From positions 682,001 through 746,000 of the forward strand of contig CAWHXR010000010.1 of NCBI GenBank assembly GCA_963833375.1: 64,000 nt of DNA, read 5' to 3'. Below are positions 27,547-35,499 of this stretch, one piece after another (the stretch's first letter is position 1; the number at the start of each line of letters is the position of its first letter). The translations under genes and the position numbers were made by a program. Under the pieces are notes generated by a model. The model was not told the origin of the DNA, did not search any database, and saw only the letters and a list, made by a program, of their open reading frames with translations. The stretch is from DASUPK01 sp963833375 (lineage in GTDB: Bacteria > Actinomycetota > Thermoleophilia > Solirubrobacterales > 70-9).

Positions 27547-29161
27547 GTGAACGACGCACCCACCCAGCCGCAGGGGAAGCAGCGCTCGGAGGATCGCGCG
27601 GCGCGAGAGCCGAAGCATCGTCACCGCGCCCTCGTGTGGTCCCTCGTCGTGCTCGCGTCGGTTGTGCTGCTCGTCTCGATGATCGCGAACTGGGTTCAGA
27701 CCGAGGTCCTCGACACCAACCAGTTCTCCAACAACACGGAAGAGATCCTCAAGAACAAGGACGTCCAGCAGCAGCTCAGCATCTTCGCGGTAGATCAGCT
27801 CTACGCCAACATCGACGTCCAAGCCCAAATCGAGCAGAAGCTGCCGCCCCCGGCCCAGCCGCTCGCCGCTCCGATCACGGCGGCGACGAGACAACTCGCC
27901 ACGAACGTGGCGGAGACGGCGCTCGCCTCGCCTCGGGTCCAGGATCTCGTTGCCACCGCGATCAATGGCGCGCAGCAGCGATTCGTCAACCTGATCGAGG
28001 ACAAGGGCCAGTTCGTCTCGACCCAGGGCGGCGTCGTCACCCTCGAGTACGGGAGCTTCGTCGCCGAGGTTGCCACCCGCCTGGGGGTGGACCCCGCGAC
28101 GATCTCCCAGATCCAGGGCCTGATTCAGCAGCAATCGACGGAGCTCAAGCAGCGCTTGACCACGGCCCAGAGCAAGATCGAGTCGACGCGAACGACCCTC
28201 TCCCAGGCGCAGGCGGGCACGCTGAGCCCCGAGGCGCAACAGAACCTCACGACTCTCCAAACGGATGCCGCCCAGCTCCACACGACCGTCGCGAGCCTCG
28301 AGCAGAAGATCACGGGCATTCAGCCGAAGGCCCCCGCCCAGCTCCAGAGCCGGCTGTCCGACCTCCAGGGCCGTCTGGCCCAGCTCGACAAACGCCTGAC
28401 CGGGGTGGAGCGACAGAGCACAGCGGTGCTCAAGGATCCGAGCCAGGCGAACATCATCAAGCTCGAGCCAACGCTCGCCTCGCTCCAGACGCGCGTCACC
28501 AGCTTGCTCAACCGCCAGGCGGTTCAGCACCCAGGCGAACTCGTCGTGATGAAGTCAAGCCAGCTGAGCGGGCTCCAGGACCTTGTCAGTGCGCTGCGCA
28601 ACCTCGGCTTCGTGCTGCCGCTGCTGGCGCTCCTGCTGTACATGGCCGCGCTCTATCTGGCGAAGGGATGGCGGCGAGAGACGTTGATGGCGGCCGGGGG
28701 CGGGATCCTGGCGGCTACGCTGCTCACCCTGCTGGCGAGGCGCCTGCTCGGCAGCGCGATCGACAAGCTCGACGGCGAGCTCCGACGCGGTCAAGCCGGC
28801 CATCACCGCCGTCTGGAACATCATTTCCGCCGGGCTGCGCCAGCGGGCGCTGTTCGTGCTGGTGATCGGGCTGGCGTTCATCGGCGGGGGCCTCCTCGCA
28901 GGGCCCGGCCGCCGCGAAGTCGCCGTGCGACGCTTCCTCGCGCCGTACCTGCGCGACCGCCCGGTTGTCGTCTATGCGGTTCTCGCCGTCGTCTTCCTGA
29001 TCTGGCTGGCGTTCCTTCCCACGATCAACAACCTCGGTCAGGTCCTCGTGGTTCTCATTCTCGCCGTGCTGGCCGTGGTCGGCGTCGAGATCCTGCGCCG
29101 GCAGACGGCACGGGAGTTTCCGGACGCCTCAACGGCTCCTGACCAAACGCTGCGCTCGTAA
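27547..29161 (+). CDS. Large membrane protein with extracellular coiled coil, one-base frame break
   Basis: The order is: basic N-terminus, TM (ALVWSLVVLASVVLLVSMIA), about 300 residues outside with a long Gln/Leu/Thr-rich coiled coil (TTAQSKIESTRTTLSQAQ; LQSRLSDLQGRLAQLDKRL), then four TM segments (NLGFVLPLLALLLYMAALYL; GGGILAATLLTLLARRL; ALFVLVIGLAFIGGGLLAG; VVVYAVLAVVFLIWLAFL). It resembles an actinobacterial family of integral membrane proteins without known role. At about 28786 an extra C (CTCC) breaks the frame; removal joins KLDGEL to DAVKPAITAVWNI and gives 537 residues. The GTG at 27547 is the likely start. Confidence 0.7.
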
Positions 29162-29292
29162 CCGGGATCCTCCTCGTGGTGGGCATGGAGTTCCTGCGCC
29201 CGGCAGGCGATCAAGGACTCCCGGACCAGAAAATGGGAGGGCGCGACGGAGCGCTGGGCGCTTCGCTGCGGTCCCGCTTCAGTCGAAGCTAG
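29162..29292 (+). pseudogene. Degraded second copy of the preceding gene's C-terminus
   Basis: Just after the stop, the sequence reads LVVGMEFLR and then, one base out of frame, RQAIKDSR. This parallels the end of the gene before it (AVVGVEILRRQTAREFPD). It has no start and is too short to be a gene. It looks like a leftover from a tandem duplication or from loss of a paralogue. Nothing else is visible in the 131-base gap to panB. Confidence 0.45.
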
Positions 29293-30216
29293 CTACCAGT
29301 CCCAGGGGGTATCGGTGCCCACCAACGCCTCCTCCTCGAGGTAGCGGGCGAACTCCTCGAGCTCCTCCTGGGGGATCGAGTAGGTGTGCTCTTCCTCCTT
29401 GGGGAAGGTGCGGGCGCGAACCTCCGCCGTGTAGGCGCGGACACCCTTGAGGGACTCGTCGCGGACGTTCGCAAAGCGTTTCACGAACTTGGGCTTGTGC
29501 CCGGCATAGACGCCGAGCAGGTCGTGGAGCACCAGCACCTGTCCGTCCGTCGCGGGACCCGCGCCGATCCCGATCACCGGTATCCCCAGCTTCGGCATCA
29601 GTGCCTCTGTGACCGCCGACGGAATCGCCTCGAAGACGATCGCGAAGCACCCGACCGCCTGGAGCGCCAGCGCCGCCTCGGTCAGCTTCGCCGCCGTCTC
29701 GGCTGTCCGGCCCTGAGCCTTGAAGCCGCCGAGCGCGGTCGCGGTCTGGGGGGTGAGTCCCACGTGGCCCATCACCGGGATACCCGAGCGAACGATCGCG
29801 CGGGCGCGGTCGACCGAGGGGCCGCCGCGCTCGAGCTTGACGGCGTCGCAGCCCGCCTCCTTGACGAAGCGCTGAGCGTTCTCGATCGCCTGCTCGTTCG
29901 AGCCCTCGTAGGAGCCGAAGGGCATGTCGCCGATCAGCAGGGGACGCTCGAGGCCGCGCCGGACGGCGCCCGCCATCATCAGCATCTCCTCCATGCCGAC
30001 CGGCGTGGTGGCGTCGTATCCGAGGACGACCATCGCCGCCGTGTCGCCGACCAGGACGATGTCGACGCCCGCCTCGTCGACGATCTGCGCGGAGGGATAG
30101 TCGTAGGCGGTCACCATCACGATCGGCTCGCCGGCCCGCTTCATCTCGGCGATCCGCGGCAGGGTCACCGGCTTCCGGGCGTCGCCCGCCGGCTGCTCTG
30201 GCGGCTGGGTGGTCAA
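29293..30216 (-). CDS. panB: 3-Methyl-2-oxobutanoate hydroxymethyltransferase
   Basis: PanB uses 5,10-methylene-tetrahydrofolate to make ketopantoate, the first step of pantothenate synthesis. Recognisable are MVTAYDYPSAQIVDEAGVD, VLVGDTAAMVVLGYDATTP, LLIGDMPFGSYEGS, DAVKLERGG, VMGHVGLTPQT and IGIGAGPATDGQVLVLHDLLG. These include the Mg-binding Asp residues and the catalytic Glu region. At 307 residues it is slightly long because of an acidic C-terminal extension (EEEHTYSIPQEELEEFARYLEEEAL). Its start overlaps the panD stop, so it is the last gene of a DUF2520-panC-panD-panB operon. Confidence 0.96.
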   Translation of the reverse strand: MTTQPPEQPAGDARKPVTLPRIAEMKRAGEPIVMVTAYDYPSAQIVDEAGVDIVLVGDTAAMVVLGYDATTPVGMEEMLMMAGAVRRGLERPLLIGDMPFGSYEGSNEQAIENAQRFVKEAGCDAVKLERGGPSVDRARAIVRSGIPVMGHVGLTPQTATALGGFKAQGRTAETAAKLTEAALALQAVGCFAIVFEAIPSAVTEALMPKLGIPVIGIGAGPATDGQVLVLHDLLGVYAGHKPKFVKRFANVRDESLKGVRAYTAEVRARTFPKEEEHTYSIPQEELEEFARYLEEEALVGTDTPWDW

Positions 30217-30623
30217 AGCATCGCCTCCTGGTCCCGGTTGCTCTCACCGAGGAGCACGGTGGGGTTGCTGTCGACGGCGATCACGTCGTTGTCGTCGTTG
30301 ACGTGGACTACGACGGGCGAGTACCGCTCGAGGTCCGCTTCGTCGAAGGCGCCGAAGCTGGCGATGATCACCTTGTCGCCGGTGTGGACGAGGTGGGCGG
30401 CGGCGCCGTTCACCTGCACCGTCCCGGATCCCTGCTCGCCCTCGATCGCGTAGGTGACGAAGCGGGCGCCGTTGTCGATGTCCCAGACGTGCACCTGCTC
30501 GTTGACCAGCAGGTCCGCCTGCCGCATGAGCTCGGGATCGAGGGTGATGCTGCCAACGTAGTCGACGTCACATTCGGTGACGGTCGCGCGATGGATCTTG
30601 GATTTGAGCATCTGACGATGCAT
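30213..30623 (-). CDS. panD: Aspartate 1-decarboxylase proenzyme
   Basis: PanD makes beta-alanine from aspartate. It is self-cleaved at Gly-Ser to form a pyruvoyl cofactor: the site is YVGSITLD, about Gly24-Ser25 counted from the inner Met of MLKSKIHRATVT. The motifs VHVWDIDNGARFVTYAIEG and GDKVIIASFGAFDE are those of the family. The frame begins four codons earlier (MHRQ) with a TGATG overlap to panC; either Met could be used. The length of 136 residues is normal, with a short acidic C-terminal extension. Confidence 0.95.
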   Translation of the reverse strand: MHRQMLKSKIHRATVTECDVDYVGSITLDPELMRQADLLVNEQVHVWDIDNGARFVTYAIEGEQGSGTVQVNGAAAHLVHTGDKVIIASFGAFDEADLERYSPVVVHVNDDNDVIAVDSNPTVLLGESNRDQEAML

Positions 30624-31492
30624 CAGGCCTCCCTGTTCGGTGCGATCAAGACGTTGTCGATCAGGCGGGCCCCACCCACCCGGGCCGCGACCGCAACCAG
30701 CACGGGCCGCCCATTCAGCTCGGCGACCGGGGAGAGGTCCTCCGCCGCGCGCGCCTCCACGTACTCCGGCTCGATCCCGGCCCTGCGCAGCTCGTTCCTC
30801 GCCGTCTCCACCAGTGCCTCGGTGGAGGTCTCGCCCGAGCGGGCGGCCTCCTCGACGGCCCGCAGGGCACGGGAGATGGCGAGTGCCCGCTCCCGGTCTG
30901 CGGCGCTCAGGTAGGCGTTGCGGGAGCTGAGCGCCAGCCCGTCCTGCTCTCGGACGGTGGGCTGGACGGCGATCTCGACCGGGAAATCCAGGTCCCGGGT
31001 CATCCGCTCGATCACCAGCGCCTGCTGGGCGTCCTTGCGCCCGAAGTACGCGATGTCCGGCTGCACGGAGTTGAAGAGCTTGGCGACGACGGTCGTGACC
31101 CCGCGGAAGTGGGAGGGGCCGCGCTGCTCCGGATCCCCCTCGAGCACCCCGGTGAGGAAGTTGGCGACCTCGACCGAGGTGGCGAATCCCTCCGGGTACA
31201 TCTGCTCGGCGTCCGGCATCCAGAGCAGGTCGACGCCCTCGAGGGCGGCGAGCTCGGCGTCCCGGTCTTCATCGCGCGGGTAGGCGTCCAGGTCCTCTCC
31301 CGGCCCGAACTGGGTCGGGTTGACGAACAGGCTGACCACGACGACGTCGCAGTCCTCACGCGCCCGGCGCATCAGGGAGAGGTGGCCACCGTGGAAGCAG
31401 CCCATGGTCGGAACCAGCCCGATCCGCTTGCCCCGGCGGCGCGGCTGGGCGAGCGCTTCGCGCAACTCGCTCCTGCTCCGGACGACCTTCAT
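30623..31492 (-). CDS. panC: Pantoate-beta-alanine ligase
   Basis: PanC joins pantoate to beta-alanine using ATP. The nucleotidyl-transferase HxGH motif appears in PTMGCFHGGHLSLMRRAR, a slightly unusual form (commonly PTMGALHEGH). SLFVNPTQFGPGEDLDAYPR, AYFGRKDAQQALVI, and REQDGLALSSRNAYLS for the KMSKS-like loop follow. The ATG at 31492 (MKVVRSRSEL) overlaps the DUF2520 stop (ATGA), and 289 residues is normal. The C-terminal dimer domain ends VGGARLIDNVLI. Confidence 0.96.
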   Translation of the reverse strand: MKVVRSRSELREALAQPRRRGKRIGLVPTMGCFHGGHLSLMRRAREDCDVVVVSLFVNPTQFGPGEDLDAYPRDEDRDAELAALEGVDLLWMPDAEQMYPEGFATSVEVANFLTGVLEGDPEQRGPSHFRGVTTVVAKLFNSVQPDIAYFGRKDAQQALVIERMTRDLDFPVEIAVQPTVREQDGLALSSRNAYLSAADRERALAISRALRAVEEAARSGETSTEALVETARNELRRAGIEPEYVEARAAEDLSPVAELNGRPVLVAVAARVGGARLIDNVLIAPNREA

Positions 31493-32349
31493 GCGGACAC
31501 ACTCCGCATGACGGGTGGCTCCTCCGGCATGCCACGGGTCGCGCTGTCGCGCGCTCTCGCATCCGCGGAGTCCCCTCGCGCAGCCCCGGCGACGGCCTCG
31601 GCACGCGCGGCGAGCGCGTCGTAGACGGGGAGCAGATCCGGCGCGCTCTCCGCGAGCACGGCGCGATGGCGCTCGACCGTCGCGCGGTCGCCCCGGGCGA
31701 TCGGGCCGGTGAGCGCAGCGGGGCCGCGTTCCGCCCAATTGGCGGCGGTCCGCAGGACCAGGGGCGCGAGCAGCTCGCGTGCGTCCTCGATCCCCAGTCG
31801 CTCGACCAGCTCGGCGGCCGACTCCTCGAGTGCGATCAGCAGGTTCGAGGCCATCGCCGCGGCGGCGTGGTAGGCGGCGCGGCTCTCTTCCCGCACTTCG
31901 AAGGGCCTCATGCCGAGGGCTTCGGCCAGGGTCCGAGCGAAGGCGACTGCCTCGTCATCGACCCCGGCGATCGCGGCGGGCGTTCCATCGACGGTGGTCT
32001 CGCCGTCCGGGAAGGTCTGCAGCGGATGAAGGGAGATGGCCCGGGCGCCGCGCTCGGTCGCGGCCGAGAGCGCATCCAGGGTGCTCGCCCCGCTGACGTG
32101 GCCGACCAGCGCAGGCGCCGCCTCGGCGACCCGCGCGCAGAGCTCGGCGATCGCCTCGTCGGGGACGCAGAGCAGCACGGCGCCGGCCCCCTTCACATCG
32201 CCAGCCTCGTTAGAGCTCACCAGCCGCACGTCGATCCCGGCGGCCTCGGCGGCCCTGGTCAGCGAACGGCCGACGCGGCCACGGCCGACGACCACGAGCT
32301 TGGTGGCGTTCAGGGGGGAGGGGAGGTCATCCCGTTCCAGATCCCGCAT
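31489..32349 (-). CDS. Rossmann/DUF2520 oxidoreductase-like protein, first gene of the pantothenate operon
   Basis: The N-terminus is a Rossmann fold (KLVVVGRGRVGRSLTRAAEAAG ... VLLCVPDEAI) and the C-terminus the helical DUF2520 domain (AAAAMASNLLIALEESA ... LTGPIARGD). HVSGAST and SLHPLQTF are family motifs. The fold and layout resemble ketopantoate reductase and F420-type reductases. It is the first of four overlapping genes with panC, panD and panB, whereas panE is absent from the window. A role as alternative ketopantoate reductase is therefore an attractive inference but is not shown. It has 286 residues. Confidence 0.8.
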   Translation of the reverse strand: MRDLERDDLPSPLNATKLVVVGRGRVGRSLTRAAEAAGIDVRLVSSNEAGDVKGAGAVLLCVPDEAIAELCARVAEAAPALVGHVSGASTLDALSAATERGARAISLHPLQTFPDGETTVDGTPAAIAGVDDEAVAFARTLAEALGMRPFEVREESRAAYHAAAAMASNLLIALEESAAELVERLGIEDARELLAPLVLRTAANWAERGPAALTGPIARGDRATVERHRAVLAESAPDLLPVYDALAARAEAVAGAARGDSADARARDSATRGMPEEPPVMRSVSA

Positions 32350-32582
32350 CGGAGATACCAGACGGTTCGTGTTTGAGAGGGACGAGGTGTGTGTGATGCC
32401 CGAAGTTCGTTTGGTCCACGCCCCGCAGCAGCAGGTGCGTTGGGGTCGCGGCCGGAGTCGAGTATAGAGAGCGGCCCTGGCCGCCCAGCCAGTTCGACGC
32501 CAGCGCGAGGACGCCGGAATCAGCCCAATTTGCGGTCCACAGGCTCACCGGATGGTCTTCCGCCCGAACTACCATCAACCCG
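32350..32582. other. Divergent intergenic region, no gene supported
   Basis: This 233-base gap separates the pantothenate operon from the fmdB-udg pair and must hold both promoters. A frame of 83 codons on the minus strand overlaps it, but it has no ribosome-binding site and no protein-like composition, so I leave it out. No clear hairpin or operator is seen. Confidence 0.4.
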
Positions 32583-32876
32583 GTGCCGATCCACGAGTAC
32601 GCCTGTCAGTCGTGCGGCCACCGCTTCGAGGAGCTGGTCGGCTCGCACGTGGGCGTGGAGGCCGCCGAGGTCGCCTGTCCCGACTGTGGATCGGCGAAGA
32701 CCGAGCGCCTGCTCCCCACCTCGTATGCGCCTCTGCACCGGCAGCTGACCCCGAACCAGCGCCGTCGCCTCGAGGACAAGCGCGGCACCGACCGCGGCGG
32801 CGCCAAGGAGCGCTTCAAGCAGCAGCGGGCGGCGGAGAAGCGGGCGGCGTCACGACGCGGCAGAGGGGGCTCGTGA
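32583..32876 (+). CDS. FmdB-type zinc-ribbon protein
   Basis: The 97 residues begin with the FmdB/CxxC zinc ribbon: MPIHEYACQSCGHRFEEL, then VACPDCGSAKTERLLPT. The four cysteines in two CxxC pairs bind zinc. The C-terminal half is highly basic (KERFKQQRAAEKRAASRRGR) and may contact nucleic acid. FmdB was named as a regulator of formamidase/acetamidase, but most copies have no known job. The stop overlaps the GTG of the uracil-DNA glycosylase by four bases (GTGA), so the two are co-translated. Confidence 0.88.
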   Translation: MPIHEYACQSCGHRFEELVGSHVGVEAAEVACPDCGSAKTERLLPTSYAPLHRQLTPNQRRRLEDKRGTDRGGAKERFKQQRAAEKRAASRRGRGGS

Positions 32877-34591
32877 CCGACGCCGAGGCACGCCGCGAGG
32901 CGCTGGTCGAGGTCTACAACCAGGCCTCGATCTGCGAGCGCTGTGCGCTGTCTGCGACCCGCACCCGGGTCGTCTTCGGGGCGGGCAACGCCGACGCCGA
33001 CCTGATGTTCGTCGGCGAGGCGCCAGGCGCGGAGGAGGATCGCCAGGGCCTGCCCTTCGTCGGCCGGGCCGGCGGGCTCCTCACCGAGCTGCTCGCGGGG
33101 ATAGGGCTGAGACGCGAGGACGTCTTCATCGCCAACGTCCTCAAGTGCCTTAGATACAACGCTCTCGTCCAGCTCGCCGACGGGTCATGGGAGCGGATCG
33201 GCCGCCTCGTCAGGTCGCGCTATGCGGGTGAGGTCATGACGGTGGATGACAAGGGATGTCTCGTTCCTCGACGGGTCACGGGCTGGCATGCGACGCCGCT
33301 CGCTGGTCGCCGCGTCTTCCGCTTGACCTATCGATCGTCAAAGAACGCAGGCGCGGGAAGAACCGGCATCGAGCTCACCGGCGACCATCCTGTGTTGACG
33401 GAGCGCGGATACGTGGCGGCGCAGATGCTTCAGTCCACCGACCGCGTTGCAACGGGGCAGGGCTTGAGCGACCTTGCGCGCGATGTGGTTTGCGGAACGT
33501 TGCTGGGCGATGGCCATCTCAACGCGGCCTCAGCGCATCTCTCCTTCAGTCACTCTGAGAAGCAGGCCGCCTACGCGGAGTTCAAGGCCGACCTTCTGGT
33601 GGAGCTGAACCCACGGTTCGCGGCGTTCTCTGTCGCGGCAGTGGCGGGTGGCGAGCGCGGCTACCCAGTCGTCCAGGTCCGAACGCTTGCCCACCGCGCG
33701 CTCGGAGTTTTGCGACGCGAGTTCTATCGGTCGGAGAAGGTCGTCCCGTCTTGGGTGGCTGAGCAGCTCAACGAGCGCATGCTCGCGGTGTGGTTCATGG
33801 ACGACGGGCACACTCGGATCCGCGGAGGCGGTCGCCAACCCATGGCGGAGATCGCAACCGTCGGGTTTAGCGACAGTGACCTTCAGGTCTTGCTGCGTGG
33901 TCTCGATCGGGTTGGACTCCCCGCAAAAGCTTTGAGGGGTCGTCTCTATTTCGACGTGCCGACTACGAGGATGCTGAGTGAGCGGATCGCTCCGTTCGTG
34001 CCCCCGTCGATGCGTTACAAGCTTCATCCGGATGTGGAGGCACGGATCCCATTCAATCCAGCGGAGCTGCAGCGAGGTGATCCGAAGGTCCTTTTCGACG
34101 AAGTCGAAGTCGAAGACGTCACGGACGCACCAAAGGCGGACACAACGTTCTTTTGCATCGACGTTGAGGAAACTCACAATTTCGTCACTGCGGGTGGGGT
34201 TGTCCACAATTGTCGACCGCCCGAGAACCGGGATCCGCAGCCGGAGGAGATCAATTCGTGCCGGCCGTACCTCGAGCAGCAGGTCGAGCTGATCCAGCCC
34301 CGAGTGATCGGAACCCTCGGGAACTTCTCCACCAAGCTCCTCACCGCCAACCAGACCGGCATCACAAAGGTTCGCGGCGTCCCCCAGCAGCACCTGATGG
34401 GCGGGCGCTTCGTCCACCTCCTCCCTCTCTTCCATCCGGCCGCAGGACTGCGCACCCCGCGGGTTGCCGAGCAGCTCCACGAGGACTTCCGGCTGATCCC
34501 TGACCTGCTCGAGCAGCCGCTGCCCGAGCCGGAGCCGCTGGTCCCGGAGCGAGAGGTGGAACCGGATCAGATGGGCCTCTTCGGCGGCTGA
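32873..34591 (+). CDS. Type-4 uracil-DNA glycosylase with 4Fe-4S cluster, interrupted by an intein
   Basis: The exteins (residues 1-91 and 447-572; 217 residues together) form a family-4 uracil-DNA glycosylase, which removes uracil from DNA at the start of base-excision repair. Motifs are FVGEAPGAEED, LPFVGRAGGLLTELL and LPLFHPAAGLR. Cluster cysteines are Cys21-x2-Cys24 and the pair Cys447 and Cys463 (CRPPENRDPQPEEINSC), with the 16-residue spacing known in the family. Between Lys91 and Cys447 lies a 355-residue intein, so one cluster ligand is also the +1 splicing nucleophile. The GTG start overlaps the fmdB stop. The reading frame is intact throughout. Confidence 0.95.
   Translation: MTDAEARREALVEVYNQASICERCALSATRTRVVFGAGNADADLMFVGEAPGAEEDRQGLPFVGRAGGLLTELLAGIGLRREDVFIANVLKCLRYNALVQLADGSWERIGRLVRSRYAGEVMTVDDKGCLVPRRVTGWHATPLAGRRVFRLTYRSSKNAGAGRTGIELTGDHPVLTERGYVAAQMLQSTDRVATGQGLSDLARDVVCGTLLGDGHLNAASAHLSFSHSEKQAAYAEFKADLLVELNPRFAAFSVAAVAGGERGYPVVQVRTLAHRALGVLRREFYRSEKVVPSWVAEQLNERMLAVWFMDDGHTRIRGGGRQPMAEIATVGFSDSDLQVLLRGLDRVGLPAKALRGRLYFDVPTTRMLSERIAPFVPPSMRYKLHPDVEARIPFNPAELQRGDPKVLFDEVEVEDVTDAPKADTTFFCIDVEETHNFVTAGGVVHNCRPPENRDPQPEEINSCRPYLEQQVELIQPRVIGTLGNFSTKLLTANQTGITKVRGVPQQHLMGGRFVHLLPLFHPAAGLRTPRVAEQLHEDFRLIPDLLEQPLPEPEPLVPEREVEPDQMGLFGG
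33146..34210 (+). mobile_element. Full-length intein with LAGLIDADG homing endonuclease in the uracil-DNA glycosylase
   Basis: The 355 codons start with Cys1 (CLRYNALVQLADGSWERIG, block A). Block B is ELTGDHPVLTERG with T78-x-x-H81. Two LAGLIDADG helices follow: VVCGTLLGDGHL at 114-125 and MLAVWFMDDGH at 212-222, each with its acidic residue, so the endonuclease may be active. Block F is CIDVEETHNFV (337-347), and the end is GGVVHN with His354-Asn355, followed by Cys as +1 residue. All residues for class 1 protein splicing are present. Codons such as ACA, TTT, GTT, AAT and ACT are more AT-rich than the flanks, which suggests recent acquisition. Confidence 0.95.
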
Positions 34592-34690
34592 ACCCTTCGC
34601 GCGCCCTCAGGCCGCGTATCGGAGCGCCTCCCACCAACGTGGCTTCTCCATCAAGCGAGACGGGATGTTTCCCGCGGATACCCTCGGCCC

Positions 34691-35098
34691 GTGACCGAGA
34701 GAACGCGCAGCGCCGCGGAGACCGAGGCATTCGGCGAGCGCCTCGCCGCCGAGCTCGGGCCCGGTGACGTGATTCTGATCAGCGGCGAGCTCGGGGCGGG
34801 CAAGACGACGCTGATCCGGGGAGCCTGCCGGGCGCTCGGAGTGACCGAGCCCGTCACCTCGCCCACTTTCACCATCGGCCATACCTACGACGGGCGGATG
34901 CCGATCTCGCACCTCGACCTCTACAGGCTGGCCGAGCTCGACCAGGAGGACCCGGCGCTCCTCGATGACTACGTCACGCCGGAGGCCGTCGCCTTGATCG
35001 AGTGGCCCGGCGCCGCCGAGCCCTGGCTGGAGCGCGTCACGCGCCGCGTCGAGATCCGCCACGCGGGCGGGGACGAGCGGGAGATCGTGCTGGACTGA
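34691..35098 (+). CDS. tsaE: tRNA threonylcarbamoyladenosine biosynthesis ATPase TsaE
   Basis: TsaE is the ATPase that supports TsaB-TsaD in making t6A37 on ANN-decoding tRNAs. The P-loop is ISGELGAGKTTLIRGACRAL near residue 35, followed by the family motifs VTSPTFTIGHTY, ISHLDLYRL and VALIEWPGAAEPWL. The GTG start at 34691 gives 135 residues, normal for TsaE. It lies about 400 bp before tsaB on the same strand, separated by a small antisense-oriented lipoprotein gene, an unusual interruption of the tsaE-tsaB-rimI-tsaD series. Confidence 0.94.
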   Translation: MTERTRSAAETEAFGERLAAELGPGDVILISGELGAGKTTLIRGACRALGVTEPVTSPTFTIGHTYDGRMPISHLDLYRLAELDQEDPALLDDYVTPEAVALIEWPGAAEPWLERVTRRVEIRHAGGDEREIVLD

Positions 35099-35112
35099 GC
35101 CGAGGGGCGCCC

Positions 35113-35439
35113 CTAGTAGCCGTAGCCGCCGCTGCCGCCGTTCTGGTTCTGATTCTGCGTCTGCTGCTGGATCTGGCTCTGGACGCTCTGCGCCTGGCTC
35201 TGGACGCTCTGCGCCTGCTGCTTTGCGTTGGTGACGGCCGTCGAGGCCTGGCTCAGCACGCTCTGCGCCTGCGAGCTGACGCTGTTGATCGCGTTGCTGA
35301 CGCTGGCGCTGTTGTTGTCGCCGCCACACCCGGATACTGCAACGCCTGCGCCGGCGCCGAATACGGCTACGCCAAGCACGGCCGCCACCGTTGACGCGCG
35401 CCGTGTGCCGGAGGCGAACCTGCTGGACTGGTCTTCCAT
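35113..35439 (-). CDS. Small Gln/Ser/Asn-rich lipoprotein
   Basis: The N-terminal hydrophobic stretch (ASTVAAVLGVAVFGAGAGVAVSG) ends in a lipobox-like VSGC, predicting a lipid-anchored protein. The mature part is low-complexity: SVSSQAQSVLSQASTAV, AKQQAQSVQSQAQSVQSQ, then QNQNQNGGSGGYGY. A helix of SQAQSV heptads is likely. It sits on the opposite strand between tsaE and tsaB, with GGAGAAGGAGAGAC as ribosome-binding site before the ATG. No function is known; I infer a surface protein. Confidence 0.7.
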   Translation of the reverse strand: MEDQSSRFASGTRRASTVAAVLGVAVFGAGAGVAVSGCGGDNNSASVSNAINSVSSQAQSVLSQASTAVTNAKQQAQSVQSQAQSVQSQIQQQTQNQNQNGGSGGYGY

Positions 35440-35499
35440 GATGTCTCTCCTTCTCCCGGGGTCGATGGGCGGCGATTCGCTACGGAGTGGACTCTATTG

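Noticed and set aside
32327..32578. An 83-codon frame between the pantothenate operon and fmdB
   Set aside because: No ribosome-binding site, overlaps the start of the DUF2520 gene, and has no protein-like pattern.
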